Source: Bacillota bacterium
GTDB taxonomy: Bacteria > Bacillota > Clostridia > Christensenellales > SZUA-584
Assembly (NCBI GenBank): GCA_023428025.1
Contig: JAEYZN010000026.1
Span: 1 to 33,456 of the forward strand
Length of the DNA: 33,456 nucleotides
Direction of reading: 5' to 3'
The position numbers were made by a program, and so were the translations under genes. Positions 8,237 through 16,663 of this stretch are shown here, piece by piece; the stretch's first letter is position 1, and each line of letters starts with the position of its first letter. Below the pieces are notes generated by a model, which had not been told where the DNA came from, searched no databases, and saw only the letters and a program-made list of their open reading frames with translations.

Positions 8237-8830
8237 TCATATGTTTTTGAGCATCGTGTACAGCCGGTTGAGCGGCAGGCCCATCACGTTGAAGAAGCAG
8301 CCTTCGATGCCGCTGATGAATTTGCCGCCATACCCCTGAATGCCGTAGGCGCCTGCTTTGTCCATCGGCTCGCCGGTGGCGATATATCCGCGTATTACGT
8401 CGTCCGACATGCGGCAGAACGTGACGCGCGTGGCCTCCACCGCCGTGTGCGTTTGCCCGCCGCTGATGACGGCGACGCCCGTGCAGACGGTGTGCGAGCG
8501 GCCCGAGAGCCTGCGCAGCATGGCGAACGCTTCCGCTTCATCCTTCGGCTTGCCGAGGACTTGTCCGCCTACGGCCACCAGCGTGTCCGCGCCGATGACG
8601 ACGGCGTCCGGATATCGCCCGGCAATATCCGCCGCCTTGTCTGCCGCGAGCTTCTCCACCTGCTGCGCGGGAGTGCCGGAGGCCACTTCTTCGATACCGC
8701 TGGGGATCACGTCGAACGCATCGACGAGATAGGCCAGCAGTTCTTTGCGCCGCGGAGAGCCGGACGCGAGTATCACCCGGCGGCTGGCTTGGGTTCTGTC
8801 AGACGGCACAGACATTGTTGTTTTGCTCAT
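8237..8830 (-). CDS. maf: Maf-type nucleotide pyrophosphatase
   Basis: A 197-residue Maf/HAM1-like house-cleaning enzyme that hydrolyses non-canonical nucleoside triphosphates (dTTP/UTP or modified pyrimidine type). The signature VILASGSPRRKELL, the acidic motif VIGADTLVAVGG, and LGKPKDEAEAFAMLRRLSG are intact. The conserved core begins at about residue 19, so the start is uncertain: ATG 8830 overlaps the end of rnfB by 32 bases, ATG 8815 is an alternative, and neither has a clear ribosome site. The overlap suggests translational coupling and places maf as the last gene of the Rnf operon. A shared bidirectional hairpin follows. Confidence 0.93.
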   Translation of the reverse strand: MSKTTMSVPSDRTQASRRVILASGSPRRKELLAYLVDAFDVIPSGIEEVASGTPAQQVEKLAADKAADIAGRYPDAVVIGADTLVAVGGQVLGKPKDEAEAFAMLRRLSGRSHTVCTGVAVISGGQTHTAVEATRVTFCRMSDDVIRGYIATGEPMDKAGAYGIQGYGGKFISGIEGCFFNVMGLPLNRLYTMLKNI

Positions 8831-9623
8831 TGTTGATCGCGATGGTGCCCTTGGGGCAGACGCCCACGCAGACGCCGCAGCCGGTGCATTTGTCGTAATC
8901 GATCACCGGCAGATTGTCGTGCATGGTGATCGCGCCTTCGGGGCATTTCTTGGCGCAGAGGCTGCACGCGATGCAGCCCGCCTTGCAGATGGCCGCTGCC
9001 GCCTTGCCTTTCTCCGTCGTCCGGCAGCCGATGAATACGTTGCGGCTCTTGGGCATGACGGTGATAACCTTCTTGGGGCACACCGCCTCACACCGCCCGC
9101 AGCCAGTGCACAGGCTTTCGTCCACCGCCGCGATGCCTTTGTCGCTCAGGTAGATCGCGCCGAACGGACACGATTTGCCGCAGGTCAGCAGACCCACGCA
9201 GCCAAAGGCGCAGGCGGAAGGGCCGCCCGCCAGCAGGGCCGCCGCGCGGCAGTCGTGTATGCCTGTGTAAGTGTATTTCGAAACGCAGTTTTCAGAATCG
9301 CCGTGGCAGCGTACGCGCGCGACCTTTTTCTCGGCAATCTCGGCCTCCACACCCAGCAGCGCCGATATGGCGTTGAGGTTGTCGCACGAGATGGCGACGC
9401 AGCGGGAAGCGTTCATCTCGCCCGAGGCCACCGCCTTAGCGAAGCCGTCGCAACCGGGTATGCCGCAGCCGCCGCAGTTTGCGCCAGGCAGCAGTTCACG
9501 AACCTGCTCCACCAGCGGGTCTGTTTTAACCGCCAGCAGCTTGGATGCGATTGCGAGGCCCAGGCCCAGCACCAGTCCAAGGCCGCCCAGCGCGGCCACC
9601 GGCCATATGATTTCGTTGAACAT
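8799..9623 (-). CDS. rnfB: Rnf complex subunit B (iron-sulfur electron entry)
   Basis: A 274-residue peripheral subunit thought to receive electrons from reduced ferredoxin. An N-terminal membrane helix (residues ~7-30) is followed by the characteristic four-cysteine motif CGGCGIPGC...C (Cys50, 53, 58, 75). Then come a CAFGC...CGKSCPFGAI cysteine group (138-152), CTGCGRCEAVCP (172-182), CKAGCIACSLCAKKCP (213-227) and CTGCGVCVGVCP (246-256), so several [4Fe-4S] clusters are expected, as in the long clostridial form. It follows rnfA by 13 bases and overlaps maf. The gene order and domain content leave little doubt. Confidence 0.96.
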   Translation of the reverse strand: MFNEIIWPVAALGGLGLVLGLGLAIASKLLAVKTDPLVEQVRELLPGANCGGCGIPGCDGFAKAVASGEMNASRCVAISCDNLNAISALLGVEAEIAEKKVARVRCHGDSENCVSKYTYTGIHDCRAAALLAGGPSACAFGCVGLLTCGKSCPFGAIYLSDKGIAAVDESLCTGCGRCEAVCPKKVITVMPKSRNVFIGCRTTEKGKAAAAICKAGCIACSLCAKKCPEGAITMHDNLPVIDYDKCTGCGVCVGVCPKGTIAINNEQNNNVCAV

Positions 9624-9636
9624 ATCTATCCTCCTG

Positions 9637-10221
9637 TTACACGAGTCCCGAGAACCCGAGGAAAGCGATCGACATCAACCCGGCGGATATCAGGGCGATG
9701 GGGAAGCCTTTCAGCGGTTCAGGAATGTCTGCCAGTTCCAGCCGCTCACGAATGCCCGCGAAGAGCACGATGGCCAGTGTGAAACCGAGCGCGCCGCCGA
9801 CGCCGTTGACGAGCGTCTGAAGCAGGTTGTATTCCTCCGTGATATTCAATATCGCCACACCGAGCACCGCGCAGTTGGTGGTGATGAGAGGGAGATATAC
9901 GCCCAGCGCCAGATACAGCGTGGGCACCAGCTTTTGCAGCGCCATTTCTACCAACTGCACGAGCGCCGCTATCACCAGTATGAACGCGATGGTTTGCATA
10001 TATTCGATATGCAGCGGCACCAGTATAAAATAATGTACGAGATAGGACATTACCGAAGCCAGCGCCATCACAAACGTGACAGCCATGCCCATGCCCAGCG
10101 CCGTCTCCACTTTTTTAGACACACCCAGGAATGGGCAGATGCCAAGGAAACGCGACAGCACGAAGTTGTTGACCAGTATTGAGCTGAGCAATATCAAAAG
10201 TATGCCTGTAAAGCCTTCCAT
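9637..10221 (-). CDS. rnfA: Rnf complex subunit A
   Basis: A 194-residue integral membrane subunit with about six transmembrane helices, homologous to NqrE. It shows the family sequence NNFVLSRFLGICPFLGVS near the N-terminus and LITTNCAVLGVA in the middle; paired half-helices of RnfA and RnfE share a membrane-embedded iron-sulfur site through such conserved cysteines. It starts 3 bases after the rnfE stop, so the two are translationally coupled. Confidence 0.96.
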   Translation of the reverse strand: MEGFTGILLILLSSILVNNFVLSRFLGICPFLGVSKKVETALGMGMAVTFVMALASVMSYLVHYFILVPLHIEYMQTIAFILVIAALVQLVEMALQKLVPTLYLALGVYLPLITTNCAVLGVAILNITEEYNLLQTLVNGVGGALGFTLAIVLFAGIRERLELADIPEPLKGFPIALISAGLMSIAFLGFSGLV

Positions 10222-10224
10222 ATG

Positions 10225-10833
10225 TTACCGCGCTCCTTTCTTTTTCATCGTCAGCTTATTGAGCAGACCCAGCAGCAGCCCCAGAGTAATGAATCCACCC
10301 GGCGCCGCCACCATGATGAGCATGGGCTGGAAGTTCTCACCGAACAATGATAAACCGAAGAATGTGCCGTTTCCAAGGATCTCGCGTATGGTTGCCATGA
10401 CGAGCAGCGCCCCGGTAAACCCGAGACCCATGCCGAGACCGTCGAAGAACGACGCGCTCACGGTATTCTTGGATGCAAACGCTTCGGCCCGAGCGAGAAT
10501 GATGCAGTTTACCACGATCAGCGGGATGAACAGGCCAAGGGATTTATCGAGTGCCGGGACATACGCTTTCATCACCATCTGAACGATTGTCACGAACATG
10601 GCGATGATGACCACGAATGCCGGAATGCGAACCTTGTCCGGTATAAATTTTCGCAGCGCAGATACGAGGACGTTGGACCCGATCAGCACAAACGTGGCTG
10701 CAAGGCCCATGCCGATGCCGTTGGAGGCCGCTGTCGTCACAGCCAGCGTGGGGCACATGCCCAGCACCAGCCGAAGCGTGGGGTTTTCATCCAGAATGCC
10801 GTTTTTCAATATGGCAAGCGGTTTGGTTCTCAT
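10225..10833 (-). CDS. rnfE: Rnf complex subunit E
   Basis: A 202-residue integral membrane subunit homologous to NqrD and to the neighbouring RnfA. Family landmarks are KNGILDENPTLRLVLGMCPT at the N-terminus and LFIPLIVVNCIILARAEAFA in the middle, with a conserved Cys in each half as expected for the membrane iron-sulfur site. The last residues are basic and probably cytoplasmic. Its ATG overlaps the end of rnfG by 4 bases. Confidence 0.96.
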   Translation of the reverse strand: MRTKPLAILKNGILDENPTLRLVLGMCPTLAVTTAASNGIGMGLAATFVLIGSNVLVSALRKFIPDKVRIPAFVVIIAMFVTIVQMVMKAYVPALDKSLGLFIPLIVVNCIILARAEAFASKNTVSASFFDGLGMGLGFTGALLVMATIREILGNGTFFGLSLFGENFQPMLIMVAAPGGFITLGLLLGLLNKLTMKKKGAR

Positions 10834-11405
10834 TGCACACCTCCCATAACATCGGTATAGTAAGCGGCTACGGTGTTGACCGCATCGGTCACGCCACGCG
10901 ATGTGATCGTCGCGCCGGTGATCGCCTGTACTTCATTGTCTGCTGAAGGTGGGTTCTTGACGACCGTCAGCGGCTCGGTGTATGCTTTGCCGATGTACTG
11001 GCCGCGGAATTTATCTTCCGTGGCTTTTGCGCCCAACCCCGGCGTTTCACTGTGGCTGCCCACAACCACGCCTTTTACTGTGCCGTCAGCACCGATCCCC
11101 ACCGTCAGGTTCAAGCCGGAACTGTAACCCTTGGTCACGACGGACGCGACGATACCGATCTCGTTGCCGCCTACATCCAGTGCGGTATAAACACTTTTGA
11201 TGATGGCGTAATCTTCGGTTATTTTTGCTGTGCTCTCCTCAAAACTGACCGCGTCGGGGAAGGCTGCTCGGCGGGCTTCTTCTGCCTCCTTGCGTTCCTG
11301 CTCGGCAATAGGCTCTTTGGTCACACTGTTTACAACGCCCAGCAGCGCGCCAGCTATAAGCGTGATGAGGAGCAGCTTTAATGTAATAACAACTATTTTA
11401 TTCAT
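10830..11405 (-). CDS. rnfG: Rnf complex subunit G (covalent FMN)
   Basis: A 191-residue subunit with one N-terminal membrane helix (residues ~5-27) and an extracytoplasmic FMN-binding domain. The flavinylation motif TGAT with acceptor Thr166 is present (AITGATITSRGV), as is the SETPGLGAK segment typical of RnfG/NqrC. Covalent FMN attachment needs an ApbE flavin transferase, which is not in this window. Both ends overlap neighbours by 4 bases (rnfD before, rnfE after). Confidence 0.95.
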   Translation of the reverse strand: MNKIVVITLKLLLITLIAGALLGVVNSVTKEPIAEQERKEAEEARRAAFPDAVSFEESTAKITEDYAIIKSVYTALDVGGNEIGIVASVVTKGYSSGLNLTVGIGADGTVKGVVVGSHSETPGLGAKATEDKFRGQYIGKAYTEPLTVVKNPPSADNEVQAITGATITSRGVTDAVNTVAAYYTDVMGGVQ

Positions 11406-12340
11406 GCGCGCACACCTCCGAATCTCTTCGGCTGGAAGGCCCTGTCAATGAGCGGCACGACAAGGTTCATCAGCAGTATTGAGTAGGACACACCCTCGGG
11501 GTAGCCGCCCCACAGGCGGATAACGCTGGTCAGCACGCCGCATCCTAACGCGAACACCACTTTACCGCTGACGGACATCGGTGATGTCGCATAGTCTGTT
11601 GCCATGAAGAAAGCGCCCAGCATCAGGCCGCCGGCGAGTATGTGGTAGATCGCGTTACCCGTGAACAGACCCTCAGGCCCGGCTACCCAGGTGAACACGG
11701 CCACCGTGGCGATGTAAACGATGGGAATGCGCGGGTCAATCACGCGGCGGGCTATCAGATAAAGACCGCCAATGACGAGCGCCAAGGCGCTGGTCTCGCC
11801 GATGCAGCCGCCGACGTTACCAAGGAGCATGTCAAGGTAGGGGCTGGGGTCTCCCGCGCCCGCCACCTTGACAGCGGCCAGCGGCGTAGCGGAGGACACC
11901 GCGTCCACAGGCATCGTCCATGTTGTCATCGCTGTTGGCCAGGATGCCACGAGGAAAGCACGCGCGGCCAGTGCCGGGTTTAAGAAGTTGTGGCCGAGAC
12001 CGCCGAAGCACTGCTTGACGATCGCGATTGCGAAAATTGAGCCGATAATCGGGATATACAATGGTACGGATGGCGGCAGATTCAGCGCAAGCAGCAGTCC
12101 GGTGACAGCCGCGCTCCCGTCGCTCAGCGTGATTTTCTTGTGCATAAGCTTTTGCAACAGCGCTTCGGTACCCACGGCCGCCGCGACGCTCAGCAGTACC
12201 ACCGCCAGCGCGCTCAGCCCGAAAAACCAGATGCCGAGCACCGTGGCCGGAAGCAGCGCGATGAGCACGTCGCGCATGATACGGCCTGTGGTTTCCACGG
12301 ACCGGACGTGCGGCGACGATGACAATATATATTTATCCAT
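11402..12340 (-). CDS. rnfD: Rnf complex subunit D (membrane, covalent FMN)
   Basis: A 312-residue integral membrane subunit homologous to NqrB, with about nine to ten helices, forming part of the ion-translocating core. The flavinylation motif SSATPLA places the FMN-acceptor threonine at residue 152. GHNFLNPALAARAFL just before it is also conserved. A good ribosome site (GGGAGG) precedes ATG 12340. It lies 36 bases after rnfC. Whether the complex pumps Na+ or H+ cannot be read from these residues with confidence. Confidence 0.96.
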   Translation of the reverse strand: MDKYILSSSPHVRSVETTGRIMRDVLIALLPATVLGIWFFGLSALAVVLLSVAAAVGTEALLQKLMHKKITLSDGSAAVTGLLLALNLPPSVPLYIPIIGSIFAIAIVKQCFGGLGHNFLNPALAARAFLVASWPTAMTTWTMPVDAVSSATPLAAVKVAGAGDPSPYLDMLLGNVGGCIGETSALALVIGGLYLIARRVIDPRIPIVYIATVAVFTWVAGPEGLFTGNAIYHILAGGLMLGAFFMATDYATSPMSVSGKVVFALGCGVLTSVIRLWGGYPEGVSYSILLMNLVVPLIDRAFQPKRFGGVRA

Positions 12341-12376
12341 ACAAACCTCCCAAATAAAACGATAAAGCCGTTTGAG

Positions 12377-13714
12377 CTATCTGCTGCACGCTTTGCGCTT
12401 GTTTGTGATCTCGCACTTGGCCAGCCGCATGCCCTGAACAAGGTGGCGGTTGGCCGGGCAGATATACGCGCAGCAACCGCACTCGATGCAGTCCATCGCG
12501 CCCAGGCTTTCGGCCTCGTCGAAGCGATCCTTCTCCGTATAGGCGTCGATCAGATAGGGCTGCAGGCCGATGGGGCAGACCATGGCGCATTTGCCGCAGC
12601 GGATGCAGGCCGACTCGGCCAACGGCCTCGCCGTCTTGTCGTCCAGCGCGAGTATGCCGGAGGTGCCCTTCATCACCGGCGCGTCCAGATTATGCAGTGC
12701 GATGCCCATCATGGGGCCGCCCGCGATCACCTTCTCGATCTTGCCGGAGAGGCCCCCGGTATGCGCGATGACATGAGAGATTGGCGTGCCGATGCGCACA
12801 AGGAGGTTGGAAGGCATGCCCACGCTGCCCGTGACGGTGACGACGCGCTCATAAAGCGGCAGGCCTTTATCGACGGCCTGGCAGATCTGATAAGCGGTGC
12901 CCGCGTTGACAACGACCACGCCCACGTCCATCGGCAGCCCGCCCGAAGGCACTTCGCGGCCGGTGATGGCATTGATCAGCTGCTTTTCGGCTCCCTGCGG
13001 GTATTTCACCTTGAGCGGCGCGATACGGATATCGTCATGGTCCACGGCATTCCGCATGGCGGCGATGGCGTCCGGTTTGTTGTTCTCAATGCCGATCCAG
13101 GCATTGCGCGCGCCCAGCGCCTTCAGCACGGCTTTGAGGCCGCGCACCACCTCGCCGGGGTATTCGACCATGATGCGGTGATCCGCGGTGAGGTAAGGTT
13201 CGCATTCGGCGCCGTTAACGATGACGGTGTCGATCTTCTTTTCGGCCGGGGGAGAGAGCTTGACGTGCGTCGGGAAAGCGGCGCCGCCCATGCCCACGAG
13301 ACCCGCGCCTTTGATGATGTCGATGATCCGGGCAGGGCTCAAATCCTCCGGACGTCCAGGGCTCTTGATGCCGGGATACAGCCTGTCCTTATGGTCATTC
13401 TCGATCACGATGGCCATACCGGGCTGGCCCGAAATATGCGGACGCATTTCGATGGCCTTCACCTTGCCGGACACGCTGGAAAAGCACGGCACACTCACGT
13501 AACCCCGTTCATCGGCGATCCTCTGGCCCATGTCCACAACGTCGCCCACGACCACGATGGGCGCGGAAGGCGCGCCGATGTGCTGAGCCAGCGGAATGAC
13601 CACCTCATCCGGCACGCTGCATCGCTCAATGGCGCGTGCTTCTGTGAAGCGCTTGCCGTGATGGGTGCGCTTGAGCGGGTGAATTCCGCCTTTGAAACTG
13701 AATTTGCTTGCCAT
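12377..13714 (-). CDS. rnfC: Rnf complex subunit C (NADH/ferredoxin-linking subunit)
   Basis: A 445-residue peripheral subunit with an NADH/FMN-binding core like NuoF, a glycine-rich segment GAGLVGMGGAAFPTHVK, the motif VNGAECEPYLTADHR, and two C-terminal [4Fe-4S] motifs (CIRCGKCAMVCP and CIECGCCAYICP). It exchanges electrons with NAD+/NADH. The frame is open for 43 more codons upstream, but the start at 13714 is preferred because AAAGGAG lies 6 bases upstream and the protein then begins with the family-typical FKGGIHP segment. It is the first gene of rnfCDGEAB-maf, read from the promoter at 13778-13807. Confidence 0.96.
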   Translation of the reverse strand: MASKFSFKGGIHPLKRTHHGKRFTEARAIERCSVPDEVVIPLAQHIGAPSAPIVVVGDVVDMGQRIADERGYVSVPCFSSVSGKVKAIEMRPHISGQPGMAIVIENDHKDRLYPGIKSPGRPEDLSPARIIDIIKGAGLVGMGGAAFPTHVKLSPPAEKKIDTVIVNGAECEPYLTADHRIMVEYPGEVVRGLKAVLKALGARNAWIGIENNKPDAIAAMRNAVDHDDIRIAPLKVKYPQGAEKQLINAITGREVPSGGLPMDVGVVVVNAGTAYQICQAVDKGLPLYERVVTVTGSVGMPSNLLVRIGTPISHVIAHTGGLSGKIEKVIAGGPMMGIALHNLDAPVMKGTSGILALDDKTARPLAESACIRCGKCAMVCPIGLQPYLIDAYTEKDRFDEAESLGAMDCIECGCCAYICPANRHLVQGMRLAKCEITNKRKACSR

Positions 13715-13777
13715 ACAGTCTCCTTTATAATTCATAACAAATTGTTGAGCATATTGATATGTGAGCCTCAGGCTGAT

Positions 13778-13807
13778 ATTATAACATATTGCAAATTGTT
13801 TGCACAA
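13778..13807 (-). promoter_or_regulatory. rnf operon promoter with a palindrome in the spacer
   Basis: On the minus strand TTGTGC (13807-13802), an 18-base spacer and TATAAT (13783-13778) form a plausible sigma-A promoter ~60 bases ahead of rnfC. A perfect 6-3-6 palindrome (TGCAAA 13790-13795, TTTGCA 13799-13804) covers the spacer and the edge of the -35, where a repressor would block it. The rest of the rnfC-rpsO gap (13808-13954) is AT-rich with no gene seen. Confidence 0.6.
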
Positions 13808-13954
13808 GGTTGCGATTAAATTTTGATGCAAGAAAAAATACAATAAATGGAATTATGGCATTGACTTTTGTCGATGAATAATGCTTTGCGGATGTGCACA
13901 TAAATAAGCTGAATAGGCTGGCGAAAAGTGCATTTATATTCGAATAAACCATTG

Positions 13955-13983
13955 TTTACAAATTTGGCCGCCTGTGTTATGAT
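13955..13983 (+). promoter_or_regulatory. rpsO-pnp promoter
   Basis: TTTACA (13955-13960), exactly 17 bases, TATGAT (13978-13983). The predicted start near 13990 gives a ~90-base leader before rpsO. Confidence 0.75.
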
Positions 13984-14016
13984 GTTTTCTGATTTTAATA
14001 ACCGCTTACACTGTTT

Positions 14017-14055
14017 GGCGAGTACCCGACGCTTCACATTGTTTGCGGGGTTGCC
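14017..14055 (+). promoter_or_regulatory. Structured rpsO leader, candidate S15 autoregulatory element
   Basis: The unbroken 3' arm 14045-14055 (GCGGGGTTGCC) pairs with three 5' blocks, GGCGA (14017-14021), CCC (14025-14027) and CGC (14030-14032), leaving bulges of 3 and 2 bases only on the 5' side and a 12-base loop. Eleven pairs in total, ending 10 bases before the GGGAGG ribosome site (14065-14070). S15 represses its own mRNA through leader structures in several bacteria; that this is one is inference. Confidence 0.5.
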
Positions 14056-14081
14056 GAAAAAGGCGGGAGGAACATTTAAAA

Positions 14082-14345
14082 ATGGATAAGGAAACCAAGG
14101 CGGGCATCATTTCAAAGTTTGCCCAGAGTGCTGGCGACACGGGGTCGCCGGAGGTACAGATCGCGCTGCTGTCCGAGCGGATCAATCACCTGAACGATCA
14201 TTTGAAAACCCATTCCAAGGATCATCATTCCAGGCGCGGGCTTTTGAAAATGGTTGGTAAGAGGAGAGGTTTGCTGGATTATCTTAAGAAGAAGGACATT
14301 GAACGGTACAGAGAAGTGCTCAAGGGCTTGAACTTAAGAAAATAA
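14082..14345 (+). CDS. rpsO: 30S ribosomal protein S15
   Basis: An 87-residue primary rRNA-binding protein of the small-subunit platform (family usually 88-89). Conserved segments GDTGSPEVQIALLSERI, HLKTHSKDHHSRRGLL and the LDYLKKKDIERYREV helix are all present. The frame is open 13 codons further upstream, but ATG 14082 gives the normal N-terminus and follows the GGGAGG site. It is followed by pnp in the classic rpsO-pnp pairing. Confidence 0.97.
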   Translation: MDKETKAGIISKFAQSAGDTGSPEVQIALLSERINHLNDHLKTHSKDHHSRRGLLKMVGKRRGLLDYLKKKDIERYREVLKGLNLRK

Positions 14346-14351
14346 CAACTG

Positions 14352-14373
14352 ATAGAGCGGGCGACCGCTCTAT
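14352..14373 (+). terminator. Leaky terminator after rpsO
   Basis: ATAGAGCGG (14352-14360) and CCGCTCTAT (14365-14373) form a 9-bp perfect stem with a GCGA loop, followed by a poor T tract (TATTTGTTC). It probably lowers pnp transcription relative to rpsO without stopping it. Confidence 0.65.
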
Positions 14374-14392
14374 TATTTGTTCATTTAAACCA

Positions 14393-14466
14393 CCCGCCGG
14401 CGTACGTGTCGGCGGGGCCCCGAAAAATTGCATGCGATACGCATGGGGCGCTGCGCGGGTGCGCAG
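14393..14466 (+). promoter_or_regulatory. Three tandem GC-rich hairpins in the pnp leader
   Basis: Stems: 14393-14399 with 14410-14416 (7 bp), 14431-14436 with 14440-14445 (6 bp, 3-base loop), and 14451-14456 with 14461-14466 (6 bp, GGGT loop). They fill the space up to the pnp ribosome site (GAAGGAG, 14483-14489). In other bacteria the pnp leader is processed by RNase III and autoregulated by PNPase, and this array is placed to do the same. Confidence 0.5.
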
Positions 14467-14501
14467 GGTCCGGTTAAGGAAAGAAGGAGTCATTAAAAAA
14501 C

Positions 14502-16646
14502 ATGGAACACAAAGTATTCACAACAGAAGTCGCCGGCCAAACGCTGACGATAGAAACAGGCAAATTCGCACAGCAGGCCAACGGGACATGCTTGGTGCGG
14601 TGCGGTGAAACGGCTGTGCTGGTGACGGCGACGGCCTCGAAATCGCCCCGCGCGGGTATCGACTTTTTCCCGCTGAGCGTGGAGTTTGAAGAGAAGATGT
14701 ATTCGGTGGGCAAGATACCCGGCGGCTTCATCAAACGCGAGGGGCGGCCTTCCGAGAAAGCGATTTTGACATCGAGACTGATAGACAGGCCGATCAGGCC
14801 GCTTTTCCCCAAGGGATATTACAACGACGTCCAAGTGGTCTGCACTGTGCTCTCGGTGGAGCAGGATGTGCCCCCGGGCGTTTACGGCATGATCGGTTCG
14901 TCCGTGGCGCTCTCGATTTCGGATATTCCGTTTGCAGGCCCCACCGCCTCGGTGGTGATCGGCATGGTGGACGGTGAGTATGTGGTCAATCCCGATTCGG
15001 CCCAGCGCGACAAGAGTGTTCTCGACCTGACTGTTTCGGGAACCAAGGACGCCGTGATGATGGTGGAAGCGGGCGCGAATGAGATCTCCGAAAAGGAGAT
15101 GCTGGACGCGATTCTGCTGGCCCATGAAGAGATCAAGAAGATGATCGCCTTCATCGAAGGCATTGTTGCCGAAGTGGGCAAGCCCAAGATGGAAGTGGAA
15201 ATCTATCACGTGGAAGAAGAGCTGGAGGCCAAGGTGCGCGAATACACGCTCGAAAAGGTGGCTTACAGCATCGATACCACCGAGCGGGCCGTTCGGGAGG
15301 CGCGGACAGAGGAGATAACGGCGGATGTTCTGGCGCATTTTGCAGAGGAATATCCGGAACGCGAGACAGATATTCAGAACGTGCTCTATGCGCTGAGAAA
15401 AGAGCTGGTTCGCGACCGCATCATCAACAAGGGCATCCGCCCCGACGGGCGTGCGATGACTGAGATCCGTCCGATCTCGTGCGAGGTGGGATTGTTTGCC
15501 CGCCCGCATGGCAGCGCCATGTTCACGCGCGGCGAAACGCAGGCCTTGACGCTGACGACCCTTGGGTCCATCAGTGAGGCGCAGCGTCTGGACGGCATCT
15601 CGGATATCGAAGGCAAGCGCTACATGCATCACTACAACATGCCGCCGTATTCGACGGGCGAAGCGCGCATGATGCGCAGCACGAGCCGCCGCGAGACGGG
15701 GCACGGCGCGCTGGCGGAGCGGGCTTTGATACCCGTGTTGCCCAGTGAAGAAGAATTCCCATATGCGATCCGTACGGTATCCGAGTGCATCAGTTCCAAC
15801 GGCTCCACCTCTCAGGCCAGCATCTGCGCCAGTTCTCTGTCGCTGATGGACGCGGGCGTGCCGCTGAAAGCGCCGGTGGCCGGTGTGGCGATGGGGCTTA
15901 TCAAAGACGACAACACGGGCAACATCGCGATCCTGACGGACATTCAGGGGTTGGAGGACTTCTTCGGCGACATGGACTTCAAGGTGGCCGGTACCTCCAA
16001 GGGCATCACGGCTATCCAGATGGACATCAAGATCAAGGGCATCGATGAGCAGATTCTGACCAGAGCGCTGGCTCAGGCGCATGAAGGCCGCATGTTTATT
16101 CTCGATAAAATGAATGCGGTGCTGCCGGCCGCGCGTGACAACCTGTCCAAATATGCGCCGCGTATCTATCAGTTCACCATCGATCCCGAGAAAATTCGCG
16201 AGGTTATCGGATCGGGCGGCAAGGTCATCAACAAGATCATCGCTGATACCGGCGTGAAGATTGATCTCGAGGACGACGGGCGCGTGTTCATACTCTCGGC
16301 CGATGAAGCGGCAGCTGATAAGGCGCGTGCTGCGATCGACGCGATTGTCAAGGACGTCGAGGTGGGCAATGTGTATCTCGGCAAGGTGGTCCGTATCATG
16401 AACTTCGGCGCGTTTGTGGAACTGGCTCCCGGCAAGGATGGTTTGGTGCATATCTCCAAGCTGTCCAATGAACATGTCAAGCGCGTTGAAGATGTGGTCA
16501 ACATCGGCGACGAGATTCTCGTCCGCGTGACGGAGATCGACAAACAGGGCCGTGTGAACCTGACCCGCAAGGGCCTGCTGCCCGAGGATAAAAAGAAGGG
16601 CGAAGCCAAGAAGGAAGAGACAAACCCGGATATGGATCAGGAGTAA
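14502..16646 (+). CDS. pnp: Polyribonucleotide nucleotidyltransferase (PNPase)
   Basis: A 714-residue 3'-to-5' phosphorolytic exoribonuclease of the usual length. In order: RNase PH domain 1 (from ~8, with FIKREGRPSEKAILTSRLID), an all-helical linker, the catalytic RNase PH domain 2 (~310-540, with FTRGETQALTLTTLG and the segment MDFKVAGTSKGITAIQMD), a KH domain (~555-615, GSGGKVINKIIADTG) and an S1 domain (~620-690, GKVVRIMNFGAFVEL). It degrades and trims mRNA, and can add tails when ADP is high. It starts at ATG 14502 after GAAGGAG. A strong terminator follows directly. Confidence 0.98.
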   Translation: MEHKVFTTEVAGQTLTIETGKFAQQANGTCLVRCGETAVLVTATASKSPRAGIDFFPLSVEFEEKMYSVGKIPGGFIKREGRPSEKAILTSRLIDRPIRPLFPKGYYNDVQVVCTVLSVEQDVPPGVYGMIGSSVALSISDIPFAGPTASVVIGMVDGEYVVNPDSAQRDKSVLDLTVSGTKDAVMMVEAGANEISEKEMLDAILLAHEEIKKMIAFIEGIVAEVGKPKMEVEIYHVEEELEAKVREYTLEKVAYSIDTTERAVREARTEEITADVLAHFAEEYPERETDIQNVLYALRKELVRDRIINKGIRPDGRAMTEIRPISCEVGLFARPHGSAMFTRGETQALTLTTLGSISEAQRLDGISDIEGKRYMHHYNMPPYSTGEARMMRSTSRRETGHGALAERALIPVLPSEEEFPYAIRTVSECISSNGSTSQASICASSLSLMDAGVPLKAPVAGVAMGLIKDDNTGNIAILTDIQGLEDFFGDMDFKVAGTSKGITAIQMDIKIKGIDEQILTRALAQAHEGRMFILDKMNAVLPAARDNLSKYAPRIYQFTIDPEKIREVIGSGGKVINKIIADTGVKIDLEDDGRVFILSADEAAADKARAAIDAIVKDVEVGNVYLGKVVRIMNFGAFVELAPGKDGLVHISKLSNEHVKRVEDVVNIGDEILVRVTEIDKQGRVNLTRKGLLPEDKKKGEAKKEETNPDMDQE

Positions 16647-16663
16647 CCCAAAATTTTAACGGA

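Noticed and set aside
8227..8240. Palindrome ATGACC-CC-GGTCAT at the end of maf
   Set aside because: Short, overlaps the maf stop codon region, and the nearby shared terminator explains the structure needed there.
13784..13807. A Rex (NADH-sensing) operator in the rnf promoter
   Set aside because: The half-sites do not fit the TTGTTAA-type Rex consensus when aligned on their centre; the real symmetry is TGCAAA/TTTGCA.
14493..16475. A 660-codon open frame opposite pnp
   Set aside because: Low-complexity, His/Arg-rich translation typical of the antisense of a GC-rich gene; pnp is certain.
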